Program-made: the position numbers and the translations under genes
Assembly: GCF_000382885.1 (NCBI RefSeq)
Contig: NZ_CAVK010000141.1
Coordinates: 1-64,000, forward strand
Origin: Sphingobium indicum BiD32
GTDB lineage: Bacteria; Pseudomonadota; Alphaproteobacteria; Sphingomonadales; Sphingomonadaceae
Length of the DNA: 64,000 nucleotides
Direction: 5' to 3'
The notes under the pieces: generated by a model
The model's database searches: none
The model's input: the letters and a program-made list of their open reading frames with translations, nothing else
What the model was told of the DNA's origin: nothing
Shown: positions 15,193 through 24,876 of the stretch, piece after piece
Layout: each line of letters opens with the position of its first letter
Position numbering within the stretch: the stretch's first letter is position 1

Positions 15193-16347
15193 ATGGCCAA
15201 CAAGACTGAACCTGCCGCAACCGCCGCAACAGTGCGCGCCCCCGATTTCGTCGAGATGTGGCGATCGACCAGCGAATGGCTGGCGGTCCATTATGTCCAG
15301 ATCGCTGTCGCCATCGGCGCAGGCGTTCTGATCTACCTCGCCCTGGCGGCGCTGCGTTCCTTCGGCAAAAGGTGGCGCGGCGCCTATGGCGATCCGCTGG
15401 GCTATGCCAATGTGCTGGGCCGGGCGGTCGCCCGAACGTCCCATTTTTTCATGGTTATGGTCGCGGCCAAACTGGTCGCGGGCTATGCCGATCCGCCTGC
15501 TGCGCTGTTCAAGACCATCGCCTTTCTCTTCACCATTGCCGCCGTGTTGCAGGGCGCGATCTGGGCGCGGGAGATCATCCTGGGGCTGATCGAGCGCAAG
15601 ACGCTTGCCGAAGATGGCCAGGGCGAGACGCTGGCCAACGCCATGGGCCTGATCCGCATATTGGTGACCTTTGCCCTGTTCGCGATTGCCACCATCGTCG
15701 TGCTGGACAATCTGGGCGTCAACGTCACCGGCCTGGTCGCGGGTCTGGGGATTGGCGGCATCGCCATTGGTCTGGCCGCGCAGGGGATATTTTCCGACCT
15801 GTTCGCCGCGCTCTCCATCATCTTCGACAAGCCGTTCCGGCGGGGCGAGATCATCACCTATGACCAGACGACGGCGCGGGTCGAGAAGATCGGCCTCAAA
15901 AGCACGCGGCTGCGCGCGATGAGCGGGGAGAAAAAGGTCATCTCCAACGCCAATCTCCTGCAGAAGGAAATTACCAGCCTGCAAACGCTGATCCAGCGTC
16001 GCGTGACCTTCGCCATCGGCATCATATACCAGACGCCGGAGGAGAAAGCCGAAGCGATACCGGAAATGCTGCAGGAGATTGTCGAGGCGGAAGGCTTCAT
16101 CTTCGTCAATGCGGGCCTTGTTCGTTTCGGCGCAAGTTCGCTGGACTATGAGGTCAATTTCGACGTGCCGGACCCGGACAAGCACGACTATTTCCTGGCG
16201 CGGCACCGCATGGGGCTGGCGATCTGGAAACGGTTCAATGCCGAAGGAATCGAGTTCGCCTATCCGACCCAGACCAGCTTCACCGCTGCGCCGGATGGGC
16301 GCACAATCATGCCCTACCCCGATGTGCAGCCGGTGCGCCAGGCCTGA
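15193..16347 (+). CDS. MscS-family mechanosensitive ion channel
   Basis: Small-conductance channels release solutes on hypo-osmotic shock. The 384-residue product has three to four membrane helices, the pore-lining Gly/Ala-rich TM3 (VAGLGIGGIAIGLAAQGIFSDLFA, around residues 180-203), and the following beta domain with FDKPFRRGEII. I place the start at the ATG 15193 (MANKTEP); a longer in-frame reading from 15061 lies within the topoisomerase gene and is rejected. Confidence 0.92.
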   Translation: MANKTEPAATAATVRAPDFVEMWRSTSEWLAVHYVQIAVAIGAGVLIYLALAALRSFGKRWRGAYGDPLGYANVLGRAVARTSHFFMVMVAAKLVAGYADPPAALFKTIAFLFTIAAVLQGAIWAREIILGLIERKTLAEDGQGETLANAMGLIRILVTFALFAIATIVVLDNLGVNVTGLVAGLGIGGIAIGLAAQGIFSDLFAALSIIFDKPFRRGEIITYDQTTARVEKIGLKSTRLRAMSGEKKVISNANLLQKEITSLQTLIQRRVTFAIGIIYQTPEEKAEAIPEMLQEIVEAEGFIFVNAGLVRFGASSLDYEVNFDVPDPDKHDYFLARHRMGLAIWKRFNAEGIEFAYPTQTSFTAAPDGRTIMPYPDVQPVRQA

Positions 16348-16353
16348 CGCCGC

Positions 16354-17331
16354 TCATTCGCCCATGCCCCACAGGTTGCCGGGCTGGAGCAGCCCATCGT
16401 CCAGCGCCAGAGCGCCGTCGCGATCCCGCGCCAGCAGGAGCGCGCCGTCAAGGTCGATCCAGTCGGCACCCTGCGCCACCAGCGCGGCCGGGGCGATGCC
16501 CAGCGAGGTGCCGAGCATACAGCCGACCATGACCCGGAACCCCCGCTCCCGCGCTGCCTGACGCAGTACCAGCGCCTCGGTCAGGCCGCCTGCCTTGTCC
16601 AGCTTGATGTTCACCGCATCAAAGTCACCAAGCCGATCAAGGTCCGCGCTGGTGTGGCAGCTTTCGTCGGCACAAAGCGGCAGCGGCGCGCGCACCCCGG
16701 CCAGCGCCGCCTCCCGGCCATGGATAACCGGTTGCTCGACCATTTCGACACCAAGGTCCGCCAGCGCCTGCGCCTCTGCCGCAATATCCAGATCATGCCA
16801 GCTTTCATTGGCATCGACGATCAGTCGCGCGTCGGGCGCACCCGCGCGCACGGCGGCGATGCGCGCCCGGTCACCCTCCCCGGTCAGTTTGCATTTGAGC
16901 AGGGCAAAACCGCGCCCGGCCGCCGTACGGGCGGCCGCCTCCATGGTCGCGGGATCGCCCAGGCTGATGGTGAAGGCAGTGGGCAACGGCGCGGGCGCAC
17001 TCAGCCCGGCGAGTTGCCAGACCGGCACGTCTGCGCGCTTCGCCTCCAGATCCCAGAGCGCACAGTCGAGCGCATTGCGCGCCGCGCCGCGCGGCATCTG
17101 CGTCAGCAGCGCCTGCCGGTCGAGCGGCCCGGCATAGGCGCGGATCGCCGCCGCGCAGCCTTCCGCCGTCTCGCCCTCATAATAGATCGCCGTCCCCTCG
17201 CCCCGGCCGACATGGGTGCCATCGCCCACGGTGCAGACCACCACGTCCACGTCCGTCTTGGCCCCGCGACTGATGATGAACGCGCCGGCAACCGGCCAGC
17301 GTTCGACGGTTGCGGACAGAAGATGGATCAT
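16354..17331 (-). CDS. Dipeptide epimerase (L-Ala-D/L-Glu epimerase type), enolase superfamily
   Basis: The 325-residue product belongs to the muconate-lactonising subgroup of the enolase superfamily. Seen in sequence: the Lys-x-Lys base (LLKCKLTGEG), metal ligands in DANESW, VEQP and CADES, and the opposite base in NIKLDKAGG. Family members racemise the glutamate of L-Ala-D-Glu from murein recycling. Start is ATG 17331 with GGAG 6 bases upstream; the TTG at 17343 is too far. Convergent with mscS. Confidence 0.88.
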   Translation of the reverse strand: MIHLLSATVERWPVAGAFIISRGAKTDVDVVVCTVGDGTHVGRGEGTAIYYEGETAEGCAAAIRAYAGPLDRQALLTQMPRGAARNALDCALWDLEAKRADVPVWQLAGLSAPAPLPTAFTISLGDPATMEAAARTAAGRGFALLKCKLTGEGDRARIAAVRAGAPDARLIVDANESWHDLDIAAEAQALADLGVEMVEQPVIHGREAALAGVRAPLPLCADESCHTSADLDRLGDFDAVNIKLDKAGGLTEALVLRQAARERGFRVMVGCMLGTSLGIAPAALVAQGADWIDLDGALLLARDRDGALALDDGLLQPGNLWGMGE

Positions 17332-17439
17332 CACTGGCTCCAATGGCGTGAAACGATCGACCGCCTATGCGCGAAAGTCGCGCGTGCCACCAGTCCCCGC
17401 CCCATTGAGGCTTGGCGGGCAGCCTGCTAAGCGCCGCGC

Positions 17440-19227
17440 ATGGAGGACAACCCCACCCCGTCGCCGCGCGCCAGCGCCCGTCCCGCGCTTGGCAGCCTCG
17501 CCATGTTGTGGATGTTCGCCAAACGCTATCCGGGGCGGATCGCGGGCGCGCTGGCCGCGCTGATCGTGTCGTCGATGGCGACGCTGGGCATCCCCAGCGG
17601 CTTCCGGCTGGTGATCGACCGGGGCTTCATGGGCGGGGGCGATATCAGCCGCTGGTTTGAATATCTGCTGCTGATCGTCATCATATTGGCGATCGCGAGT
17701 GCGCTGCGCTTTTACTTCGTATCCTGGCTGGGCGAGCGGGTCGTTGCCGATATTCGCAGCGCGACCCAGGCCAATCTGCTGCGGCAGGCGCCCCGTTTCT
17801 TCGAGGAAAACCGCCCGTCCGAGATCGCGTCGCGGATGACCGCCGATACCGCTGTGGTCGAACAGGTGGTCGGATCGACCGTGTCGATCGCGCTGCGCAA
17901 TCTGGTGACCGGGGTTGGTGGCCTCATCTATCTCTTTGCGCTGGCCCCCAAGCTGGCGGCGATGCTGCTGCTGGGCATCCCGATCATCCTGCTGGTGCTG
18001 GTCAGCCTGGGCCGCAAGGTGCGCAGCCTGTCGCGCGCGAGTCAGGACCGGCTCGCCGATGTCGGCAGCGTCACCAACGAAGTGCTGGCGGCGATGAAGA
18101 TCGTCCAGGCGTTCGGGCAGGAAGCGCGGGAGGCGGCGCGCTTCGACGCGACGGTCGAAAGCGGGTTCGGCACCGCGCGGCGGCGCATCCGGCTGCGCGC
18201 GATCATGACGGCGGTGGTGATATCACTGGTGTTCGGATCGATCACCGCGGTGATGTGGCAGGGCGCGCTCGATGTAGCGGCAGGCGAGCTGTCGGGGGGG
18301 AGCATTGCGGCGTTCGTGCTGACCGGCGGGCTGGTTGCGGGGGCATTCGGGTCGCTCTCCGAAAGCTGGGGCGATCTGCTGCGCGGCGCAGGCGCGGCAA
18401 GCCGTTTGCAAGAGTTGATGACGGCCACGCCGGATATTTTGCCGCCCGTCAGTCCCAAGGTCATTCCGCCCGCGGCGCATGGCGCGCGGCTGACATTTGA
18501 GGATGTGCATTTTCATTACCCAACGCGGCCCGATCAGGCCGCGCTCAATGGCGTGTCGATCGACGTTGCGCCGGGTGAGACGGTTGCGGTCGTCGGGCCT
18601 TCGGGCGCGGGCAAATCGACGCTGATCCAGCTGGCGTTGCGATTCTACGATCCCGCATCGGGCACGATCCGGCTGAACGGTGTGCCCTTGCCGCAGGCGG
18701 ATCCGGCCGCTTTGCGCGCGATGATGGCGATGGTGCCGCAGGACAGTGTGATCTTCGCCGCGTCGGCTCGCGACAATCTGCGCTATGGCCGGTGGGACGC
18801 GACCGACGATCAGATTTGGGACGCGGCCCGTGCCGCCAATGCCGAAGCTTTTCTGCGCGCCCTGCCGCAGGGGTTGGACAGTCCGATGGGGGAAGCGGGA
18901 ACGCGCCTGTCGGGCGGACAACGGCAAAGGCTCTCGATCGCACGGGCGCTGTTACGCGATGCGCCGATCCTGCTGCTGGATGAGGCGACATCGGCGCTCG
19001 ACGCGGAATCTGAACGGCTGGTGCAGGATGCGCTTGGCCGACTGATGCAGGGGCGCACCACAATCGTCATCGCCCACCGGCTGGCGACGGTGCGCGCCGC
19101 AGGCCGGATCATCGTGCTGGACGAAGGGCGGATCGTGGAACAGGGCGATCATGCCGCCCTGGTCGCGCAGGGTGGTCTCTATGCTCGCCTGGCAAGCCTG
19201 CAATTTCAGGACGCGCCGCTAGCCTGA
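17440..19227 (+). CDS. ABC transporter, fused permease-ATPase (MsbA/LmrA-like exporter)
   Basis: The 595-residue half-transporter has six N-terminal membrane helices (about residues 25-310) and a C-terminal ATPase with Walker A GPSGAGKST (near residue 387), Q-loop MVPQDS, signature LSGGQRQR (near 489), Walker B ILLLDEATSALD and the H-loop IAHRL. It would act as a homodimer exporting lipids or hydrophobic substrates. Substrate cannot be inferred. Single gene, divergent from the epimerase. Confidence 0.93.
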   Translation: MEDNPTPSPRASARPALGSLAMLWMFAKRYPGRIAGALAALIVSSMATLGIPSGFRLVIDRGFMGGGDISRWFEYLLLIVIILAIASALRFYFVSWLGERVVADIRSATQANLLRQAPRFFEENRPSEIASRMTADTAVVEQVVGSTVSIALRNLVTGVGGLIYLFALAPKLAAMLLLGIPIILLVLVSLGRKVRSLSRASQDRLADVGSVTNEVLAAMKIVQAFGQEAREAARFDATVESGFGTARRRIRLRAIMTAVVISLVFGSITAVMWQGALDVAAGELSGGSIAAFVLTGGLVAGAFGSLSESWGDLLRGAGAASRLQELMTATPDILPPVSPKVIPPAAHGARLTFEDVHFHYPTRPDQAALNGVSIDVAPGETVAVVGPSGAGKSTLIQLALRFYDPASGTIRLNGVPLPQADPAALRAMMAMVPQDSVIFAASARDNLRYGRWDATDDQIWDAARAANAEAFLRALPQGLDSPMGEAGTRLSGGQRQRLSIARALLRDAPILLLDEATSALDAESERLVQDALGRLMQGRTTIVIAHRLATVRAAGRIIVLDEGRIVEQGDHAALVAQGGLYARLASLQFQDAPLA

Positions 19228-19244
19228 CCTTTGGGCATTGCCGC

Positions 19245-19574
19245 TCAGACGAACGCCGATCCGCTGCTCAGCTTGATGATATGATCAAGAATCGCGGGAT
19301 GGAGCGGGCGCTCGAAGGCGCAGCCTGCCTCATGCGCGCGCGACCACAGGACGCGGGCGCGACGCCCCTCGAAGCCGGGGAGCATGACCCATAATTCACT
19401 GCCGCTGGTCAGCTTCATGAAGCTCTGAAGGCGAAAGCCGGTGACCGACACGTCGGCGATGCGGCTGTTGAACCAGGTTTCGCCGGGACGACGCACACGC
19501 ACGCTGATCTGCACATAGCTGCGCTCGGCGAGCCGTGCCTTTCGATCCAAATCAGTCTGTCGTTCGGCGCTCAT
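19245..19574 (-). CDS. PilZ domain protein
   Basis: The 109-residue product consists of one PilZ domain. It shows the second c-di-GMP motif in the form ADVSVTGFRL (D/N-x-S-x-x-G) at about residues 40-49 and basic residues before it (RKARLAERSYVQISVRVRR). PilZ proteins relay c-di-GMP levels to motility or polysaccharide machinery; binding has to be shown because some members are degenerate. Convergent with the ABC exporter gene. Confidence 0.83.
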   Translation of the reverse strand: MSAERQTDLDRKARLAERSYVQISVRVRRPGETWFNSRIADVSVTGFRLQSFMKLTSGSELWVMLPGFEGRRARVLWSRAHEAGCAFERPLHPAILDHIIKLSSGSAFV

Positions 19575-19693
19575 CGCTCGCTATCGCCCGTCCTTCATTG
19601 GCAATATCGGCGATCGACGTAAGCAAAGGGTTAAGAGTCCTTCTCGAAATGCAAGAATGTGCGGATTTCAGTTGCCGCACCAGCGGCGCGGAC

Positions 19694-19720
19694 AAAAAAA
19701 GGGCCGCCCGAAGGCGACCC
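19694..19720 (-). terminator. Rho-independent terminator after the exbD genes
   Basis: On the minus strand GGGTCGCC pairs with GGCGGCCC (one G-T pair) around a TTCG tetraloop, followed by seven T. It lies about 100 bases downstream of the last exbD gene and would end the tonB operon. Confidence 0.8.
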
Positions 19721-19816
19721 TGGAAAAATCGGCAATATCGAAATTCCGATCCCGCCCTGCCCGCCTGAAAAAACGGGAAGTCCTGACACAAACCGGCAGG
19801 CGCGGGCAATCAGCGT

Positions 19817-20239
19817 TTAGAAATTGCCATATTGTTCGTTGCCGACGAAGCCCAGCTTCGTCACGCCCGCACGCTTGATCTCCGCCAGCACCTCATCAAC
19901 GGTGACATAACGGGTCTGCGCGTTCGGCTGGAACTGAAGTTCCGGCTCGACCGGCAGACGCAGCGACTGCTGCAGATATTGACGCAGGGTCAGCAGATCG
20001 ATTGCCGAACCGTTCCAGGTGATGATCCCGGCCTGGTCGATGGCAACCTTGTTCTTCACCGGATCGATCGGGCTATCCGTCGGCGGTGCGCTCTGCGGCA
20101 GGTCGATCTTGACCGCGTGGGTCTGGATCGGAATCGTGATGATGAACATGATGAGGAGAACGAGCATGACGTCGATCAACGGCGTCGTGTTCATTTCCAT
20201 CATCGGTTCGCCTTCATCGGAACCCATGCTCATGGCCAT
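19817..20239 (-). CDS. exbD: ExbD/TolR family biopolymer transport protein (second copy)
   Basis: ExbD works with ExbB as a proton-driven motor that energises TonB. The 140-residue product has a short cytoplasmic start, the single membrane helix with the essential Asp (NTTPLIDVMLVLLIMFI, Asp about residue 23) and a periplasmic domain ending in AEIKRAGVTKLGFVGNEQ. Start ATG 20239 has AAGGAG 8 bases upstream. Last gene of the tonB-exbB-exbD-exbD unit. Confidence 0.93.
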   Translation of the reverse strand: MAMSMGSDEGEPMMEMNTTPLIDVMLVLLIMFIITIPIQTHAVKIDLPQSAPPTDSPIDPVKNKVAIDQAGIITWNGSAIDLLTLRQYLQQSLRLPVEPELQFQPNAQTRYVTVDEVLAEIKRAGVTKLGFVGNEQYGNF

Positions 20240-20263
20240 AGCGAAATCTCCTTAATCAGCCGG

Positions 20264-20752
20264 TCAGAGGCGCTGCGTCGTCGAGCCGGGTTCCGGCTCG
20301 GAGATGAAGCCCACCTTGGGGAAACCGGCGCGCTGCATCGTGTAGATCGTACCACCGATGCACCGGTAGGGGGTGTTGATGTCGCCACGGATATGCACTT
20401 CGGGCATGTCTTCCGGCGTCATATTCTCGACACCGCCTGCCTTTTTGATATCCGCTTCCAGCTTCGCAACGGCCCGGTTGAGCAGATCGCTGGAATCGAC
20501 CTGGGTCATGTTCCAGAAAACAGCGCAGCTGCCATCCGACCCGGTCGTGACCGAGAGAGAGACATTTTCGGGCTTCGTCGTGGTCGGCTCGAACGCCACC
20601 TTGGGAAGTTGCAGATCGACCGTCTGGACGACGACCGGGACCGCGATGAGAAAGATGATGAGCAACACCAGCATGACGTCGACGAGCGGCGTCGTGTTGA
20701 TGTCGGACAACGGTTTGTCGTCACCGCCGCCGGGGCCAACACTCATTGCCAT
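20264..20752 (-). CDS. exbD: ExbD/TolR family biopolymer transport protein (first copy)
   Basis: The 162-residue product has the same architecture as its neighbour: NTTPLVDVMLVLLIIFL membrane helix with the conserved Asp, then a periplasmic domain. It differs by an insertion of about 20 residues in the periplasmic part containing Cys (GSCAVFWNM) and PYRCIGG. Two different ExbD paralogs in one operon suggest a heteromeric motor. 24 bases separate it from the second copy. Confidence 0.93.
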   Translation of the reverse strand: MAMSVGPGGGDDKPLSDINTTPLVDVMLVLLIIFLIAVPVVVQTVDLQLPKVAFEPTTTKPENVSLSVTTGSDGSCAVFWNMTQVDSSDLLNRAVAKLEADIKKAGGVENMTPEDMPEVHIRGDINTPYRCIGGTIYTMQRAGFPKVGFISEPEPGSTTQRL

Positions 20753-20867
20753 TGATAATATCCTAACATTGGTGTCGATGGCGCCTCAGCATCGCGAGGC
20801 CCATGGTCGGCGGGGAACCGGGAGGTCGCAGCGGCCACCCGGTTCCCGCGCCGGCATCTCAAGACAA

Positions 20868-21623
20868 TCAGGCCTTGGTCGGCGCAGCAACCGGCTTGGC
20901 AGCAGGTGCGGCGGGAGCCGAAGCAACGCTGGGCTTAACCGCGCCGTTCGACACCAGATAGGCCAGCAGATCGACCGTGAAGCCGTTAAGCTGTTCGGCG
21001 ATCGACTTGTTGCGGCGCTGAAGGAAGTTGTAGGCGAGCACTGCGGGAACGGCCACGGCCAGACCCAGGGCGGTCATGATGAGCGCTTCACCGACGGGAC
21101 CGGCGACCGCGTCGATCGAAGCCTGACCGGCTGCACCGATCTTGATCAGCGCGCGATAGATGCCGATAACCGTACCGAACAGACCGATGAACGGCGAGGT
21201 CGAACCCACGGTTGCGAGGAAAGCGAGACCACCGCCGAGCGACGAGTTGATCGCAGCTTCCGAACGGCCCAGCGAACCGTGCAGCCAGTCATGCGCTTCG
21301 ACCGGATCGGTCAGCTTGGTATGTTCTTCCTGCGCCTTGATGCCGTCATCGACGATCTGCTTGTAGGCGGAGTTCTTTTCCAGCTTGGCCGCGCCTTCCT
21401 TGATGTTGGCAGCGCGCCAGAAGGTCGCACGGACCTTTTTACCCTGGTTGATCACCTTCTGCTGTTCGATCAGCTTGGTGAACAGGACATAGAAAGTGCC
21501 GACCGACATGCCGCACAGGATGAGGAACACGGTCCAGGCGATCGTGCCGCCCTGTTCCAGAGCTTCCATAAGGCCATAGGGGTTTTCCGGCTTCGGCGCC
21601 GCAGCTGCGAGATACATCAACAT
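20868..21623 (-). CDS. exbB: ExbB/TolQ/MotA-type proton channel protein
   Basis: ExbB forms the pentameric membrane scaffold of the TonB motor. The 251-residue product has three membrane segments (about residues 22-45, 135-160, 170-195), the conserved GSTSPFIGLFGTVIGIYRAL and VGEALIMTALGLAVAVPAVLAYN. ATG at 21623 is preferred over the TTG at 21629; AGAGGGAAG lies upstream. The C-terminal 15 residues are Ala/Pro-rich. Confidence 0.94.
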   Translation of the reverse strand: MLMYLAAAAPKPENPYGLMEALEQGGTIAWTVFLILCGMSVGTFYVLFTKLIEQQKVINQGKKVRATFWRAANIKEGAAKLEKNSAYKQIVDDGIKAQEEHTKLTDPVEAHDWLHGSLGRSEAAINSSLGGGLAFLATVGSTSPFIGLFGTVIGIYRALIKIGAAGQASIDAVAGPVGEALIMTALGLAVAVPAVLAYNFLQRRNKSIAEQLNGFTVDLLAYLVSNGAVKPSVASAPAAPAAKPVAAPTKA

Positions 21624-21695
21624 GTTCAAGACTTCCCTCTCAATGAGATCAAGCTAGAGCAAGGCGGCGCCGGGCGCGCACCTTGCCCGTTTGGA

Positions 21696-22355
21696 TTATT
21701 CCGGCAGACGCCAGGTGATACGGCCATTGTAGGTATCGGGCATTTCCGCACCATCAGAACCCTTGGCCGGCTTGAACCGCGCACGGCGCGGCAGCAGGCG
21801 GCAGGTCGCCTCATCGAGATCCGAGTGACCGGTCGAGGAGGTGATGGTGCAGTCGGTCACCCGACCATCGGCACCGATTTGCAGGCGGAACCCTGCCGTA
21901 CCAGAACGTTCTTCACGCTGGGCGCGGCTCGGATAATCCGCGTCGCTGAGCCAGCTGCCAGGCGAACTGCGCGGGGTAGCGCGGCTTGCGGCGACAGGCG
22001 GCGGCGGTGGGGCCGGGGGCGGCGGCGGAGCAGCGACCGGAACCGGGTTGAACACCGGAGGTGGCGTCCGAACAACGGTCATGGTCGGCGCAGGCGCCGG
22101 GGTCTGCACGATCGGCGGCGGGGCAACGACCGGTGGCGGCTCGACCGGCTGGTCTGGCGGCGGCGGTGGCGGCTCCTCGTCCGGTGGTGGTGGCTCTTCC
22201 TTCACGTCGATCACGTTCAGCTGTTCTGCCGCCTTTTTGACATATTTCATGCCAAGACCGGTGACGAAGGCATAGCCGAGAACAGCGTGAATCAGGGCGA
22301 CGATGATGATCGAGACAGTCCGACTCGATCCTTGCGAGTGGTCAGCATAGGCCAT
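21696..22355 (-). CDS. tonB: TonB energy transducer
   Basis: TonB spans the periplasm and couples ExbB/ExbD to outer-membrane receptors for siderophores, vitamin B12 and plant-derived sugars. The 219-residue product has one N-terminal membrane helix (about residues 14-35), a proline-rich spacer with PPPPDE/PPPPPP runs, and the C-terminal TonB domain (DYPSRAQREERSGTAGFRLQ). First gene of the operon; start ATG 22355 has GGAG upstream. Confidence 0.93.
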   Translation of the reverse strand: MAYADHSQGSSRTVSIIIVALIHAVLGYAFVTGLGMKYVKKAAEQLNVIDVKEEPPPPDEEPPPPPPDQPVEPPPVVAPPPIVQTPAPAPTMTVVRTPPPVFNPVPVAAPPPPPAPPPPPVAASRATPRSSPGSWLSDADYPSRAQREERSGTAGFRLQIGADGRVTDCTITSSTGHSDLDEATCRLLPRRARFKPAKGSDGAEMPDTYNGRITWRLPE

Positions 22356-22608
22356 TCGGCAACGACACTCCTTAACTCATCTTACCAGTGGTTTATACAA
22401 ATCAGCCAAAAACGACCCAAGCCGACCGGGCTACCCCGGCCACCTTCGGCCCCTGTCCGTCCAATTGCTACCGTGCAAACTCCTATCGCGGCACATCGTG
22501 GCACGCAAACGCTTTATCGATATGTTCATTTGCGGTTACCATTTCATAGCGGAATGACTTGCCTGTGACATCCTTGCCACGAGCCGAAAACATAGGACGA
22601 AGCTGATC

Positions 22609-23481
22609 ATGAAATCCACCACCCTGCTGCAACGGCTCGCACTGCCATGCCTCATTTCAGCCGCAAATATCCCGGTTTTCCCTGCTTTAGCGCAACAATC
22701 GCCCGTGGCAGCGCAATCGCGGGCCGCGACTGCGGGCCTGTCCTATGCCGACATTGTCGACCTAGCGGACAATGCGCCGCTCGTGGCCCATGTGCGAATC
22801 CGCAACATCATTGTTTTGAAGCCCGAACAGGCCGGGGACGTCCCGACTGGCCATAAACGGCTGTTTCTGGAGGGCGATGTGACGGGGCTGATTCGCGGAG
22901 ACGCGGGCATCAGCCCCCTTGTCAGCTGGCTGTACGACGCCCCGATCGATGCGCGCGGCAAATTGCCCAAGCTAAAGAAAGCACAGCTCATCCTGTTCGC
23001 GCGGCCCGGCAGCCGCCCTGGCCAGATCCAGCTGGTAGCCCGCGACGCGCAAATCCCCGCCACAGCTATCGAAATTGACAGGGTGAAGGGGATATTGTCC
23101 GCTCTGGTCGCGCGCGACGCCCCGCCGCGCATCCTGGGGCTGGGCGATGCCTTCCATGTCGCGGGCACGGTGGCGGGCGAAGGGGAGACGCAGATTTTTC
23201 TGCGGACGGAGAATGGCGATCCGGTGTCGCTCTCGATTCTCCGGCGACCGGGCCAGGCACCCCGCTGGGCGGTGGCACTGGGCGAAATCGTCGATGAAGC
23301 GGCGCGTCCGCCCGTTCCGGGCAGCCTTTTATGGTATCGCCTTGCCTGCACGCTGCCCCCTGCCCTGCCCGCCCGCGCGGTGCGCACGCTATCGGTACAA
23401 GATGCCGAAGCCGCACGCGCCGACTATCGGGTGGTGATCGATGCACTGGGACCGTGCGGTCGGACGCGGACGCCCGCCTGA
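22609..23481 (+). CDS. Secreted protein of unknown function
   Basis: The 290-residue product begins with a Sec-type signal peptide ending near ALA|QQ (about residue 29). The remainder is soluble with one Cys pair near the C terminus (LACTLPP and LGPCGRT). I do not recognise a domain. It is divergent from tonB and precedes hom without obvious operon linkage (84 bases to the hom start). Confidence 0.7.
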   Translation: MKSTTLLQRLALPCLISAANIPVFPALAQQSPVAAQSRAATAGLSYADIVDLADNAPLVAHVRIRNIIVLKPEQAGDVPTGHKRLFLEGDVTGLIRGDAGISPLVSWLYDAPIDARGKLPKLKKAQLILFARPGSRPGQIQLVARDAQIPATAIEIDRVKGILSALVARDAPPRILGLGDAFHVAGTVAGEGETQIFLRTENGDPVSLSILRRPGQAPRWAVALGEIVDEAARPPVPGSLLWYRLACTLPPALPARAVRTLSVQDAEAARADYRVVIDALGPCGRTRTPA

Positions 23482-23565
23482 TACAGCTTTTGCTTGGACG
23501 GGGGCGCACCTGTCGCTATCAGCGCGGGCTTCATCATCTGCGCCGATTATAGAGAAAGACGTCCC

Positions 23566-24870
23566 ATGACCAATCTGCACCGCCATGCCCCGCTGCGCGT
23601 CGCGCTCGTCGGCCTCGGCACGGTGGGCGGGGGCGTCATCCGACTGCTCAACACCAATGGCGACCTGATCGCCCGACGCGCGGGTTGCCCGATCCAGGTC
23701 GTCGCCATTTCCGCGCGCGACCGGAACAAGGATCGCGGTGTCGATCTGTCCCCCTATGAATGGGTGGATGATATGAACAGCCTGGCCACCCGCGACGACA
23801 TTGACGTGGTGGTCGAACTGATCGGCGGATCGGACGGCCCGGCGCTGACGCTGGCGCGGCAATGCCTGAATGCTGGCAAGCCCTTCGTCACCGCGAACAA
23901 GGCGATGCTGGCCCATCATGGCCTCGACCTTGCCCGCCTGGCCGAAAAGGGCGGCATCGCGCTCAAATATGAAGCCGCCGTCGCGGGCGGCATCCCCGTG
24001 ATCAAGGGGATGCGCGAAGGCGCCGCCGCCAACGAGATTTCGCGCGTCTATGGCATCCTCAACGGCACCTGCAATTACATCCTGACGACGATGGAGAAGG
24101 AAGGCCGGGGCTTTGACGAAGTGCTGAAGGAAGCACAGGAGCTGGGCTATGCCGAGGCCGATCCGAGTTTCGACATTGACGGCGTGGATGCAGCCCACAA
24201 GCTGACCATTCTTGCAAGCCTTGCGTTCGGCACCGAACTGGATTTCGCCGCAGTCGCGACCACCGGCATCCGCCACGTCATCGCTGCCGACATTGCCGAG
24301 GCAGCCGCGCTGGGTTTCCGCATCCGGCTGGTCGGCATGGCGCAAAATAGCGCGGATGGGCTGTTCCAGCGGGTCCACCCGATGCTGGTGCCGCTCGACC
24401 ACCCCCTCGCCCATGTCGATGGATCGCTGAACGCCGTCGTGGCGGAAGGCAATTTCGTCGGCCGCCTCTTCTTCCAGGGGCGCGGTGCAGGTGATGGCCC
24501 GACGGCTTCGGCGGTGGTCGCCGACCTGATCGACGTGGCGCGTGACGAATATGGCGACGCCTTCGCGATGCCGGTCGCGGCGCTGACGCCGCAGAACACC
24601 GCCGACGCGGGCGCGCGGGTGGGCCGCACCTATCTGCGCTTCATGGTGCAGGACCGCCCCGGCGTGCTGGCCGAGATCGCCGCTGCCACCCGCGACGCGG
24701 GCGTATCGATCGAAAGCATGATCCAGCGCGGCGCGCATCAGGAGGATGGCGTGCTGGTCGCGATTGTCACCCATGCAGGGGAGGAGCGCTGCATCCGCGA
24801 CACGCTGGAGCGACTCGCCGGATCGGAAAGCCTGCTTGGCACGCCTATGGTGATGCATATTCTGGATTGA
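23566..24870 (+). CDS. hom: Homoserine dehydrogenase
   Basis: This enzyme reduces aspartate semialdehyde to homoserine for threonine and methionine synthesis. The 434-residue product has the NAD(P)-binding start VALVGLGTVGGGV, the catalytic-domain signature (GILNGTCNYIL, ELGYAEADPSFDIDGVDAAHK) and a C-terminal ACT domain (RFMVQDRPGVLAEIAAATRD, from about residue 355) for feedback control. ATG at 23566 is chosen; the upstream extension is unsupported. Confidence 0.95.
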   Translation: MTNLHRHAPLRVALVGLGTVGGGVIRLLNTNGDLIARRAGCPIQVVAISARDRNKDRGVDLSPYEWVDDMNSLATRDDIDVVVELIGGSDGPALTLARQCLNAGKPFVTANKAMLAHHGLDLARLAEKGGIALKYEAAVAGGIPVIKGMREGAAANEISRVYGILNGTCNYILTTMEKEGRGFDEVLKEAQELGYAEADPSFDIDGVDAAHKLTILASLAFGTELDFAAVATTGIRHVIAADIAEAAALGFRIRLVGMAQNSADGLFQRVHPMLVPLDHPLAHVDGSLNAVVAEGNFVGRLFFQGRGAGDGPTASAVVADLIDVARDEYGDAFAMPVAALTPQNTADAGARVGRTYLRFMVQDRPGVLAEIAAATRDAGVSIESMIQRGAHQEDGVLVAIVTHAGEERCIRDTLERLAGSESLLGTPMVMHILD

Positions 24871-24876
24871 GCGGCG

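Noticed and set aside
20373-22568. 731-residue plus-strand frame across exbD, exbB and tonB
   Set aside because: It is antisense to four recognised genes and shows no recognisable domain.
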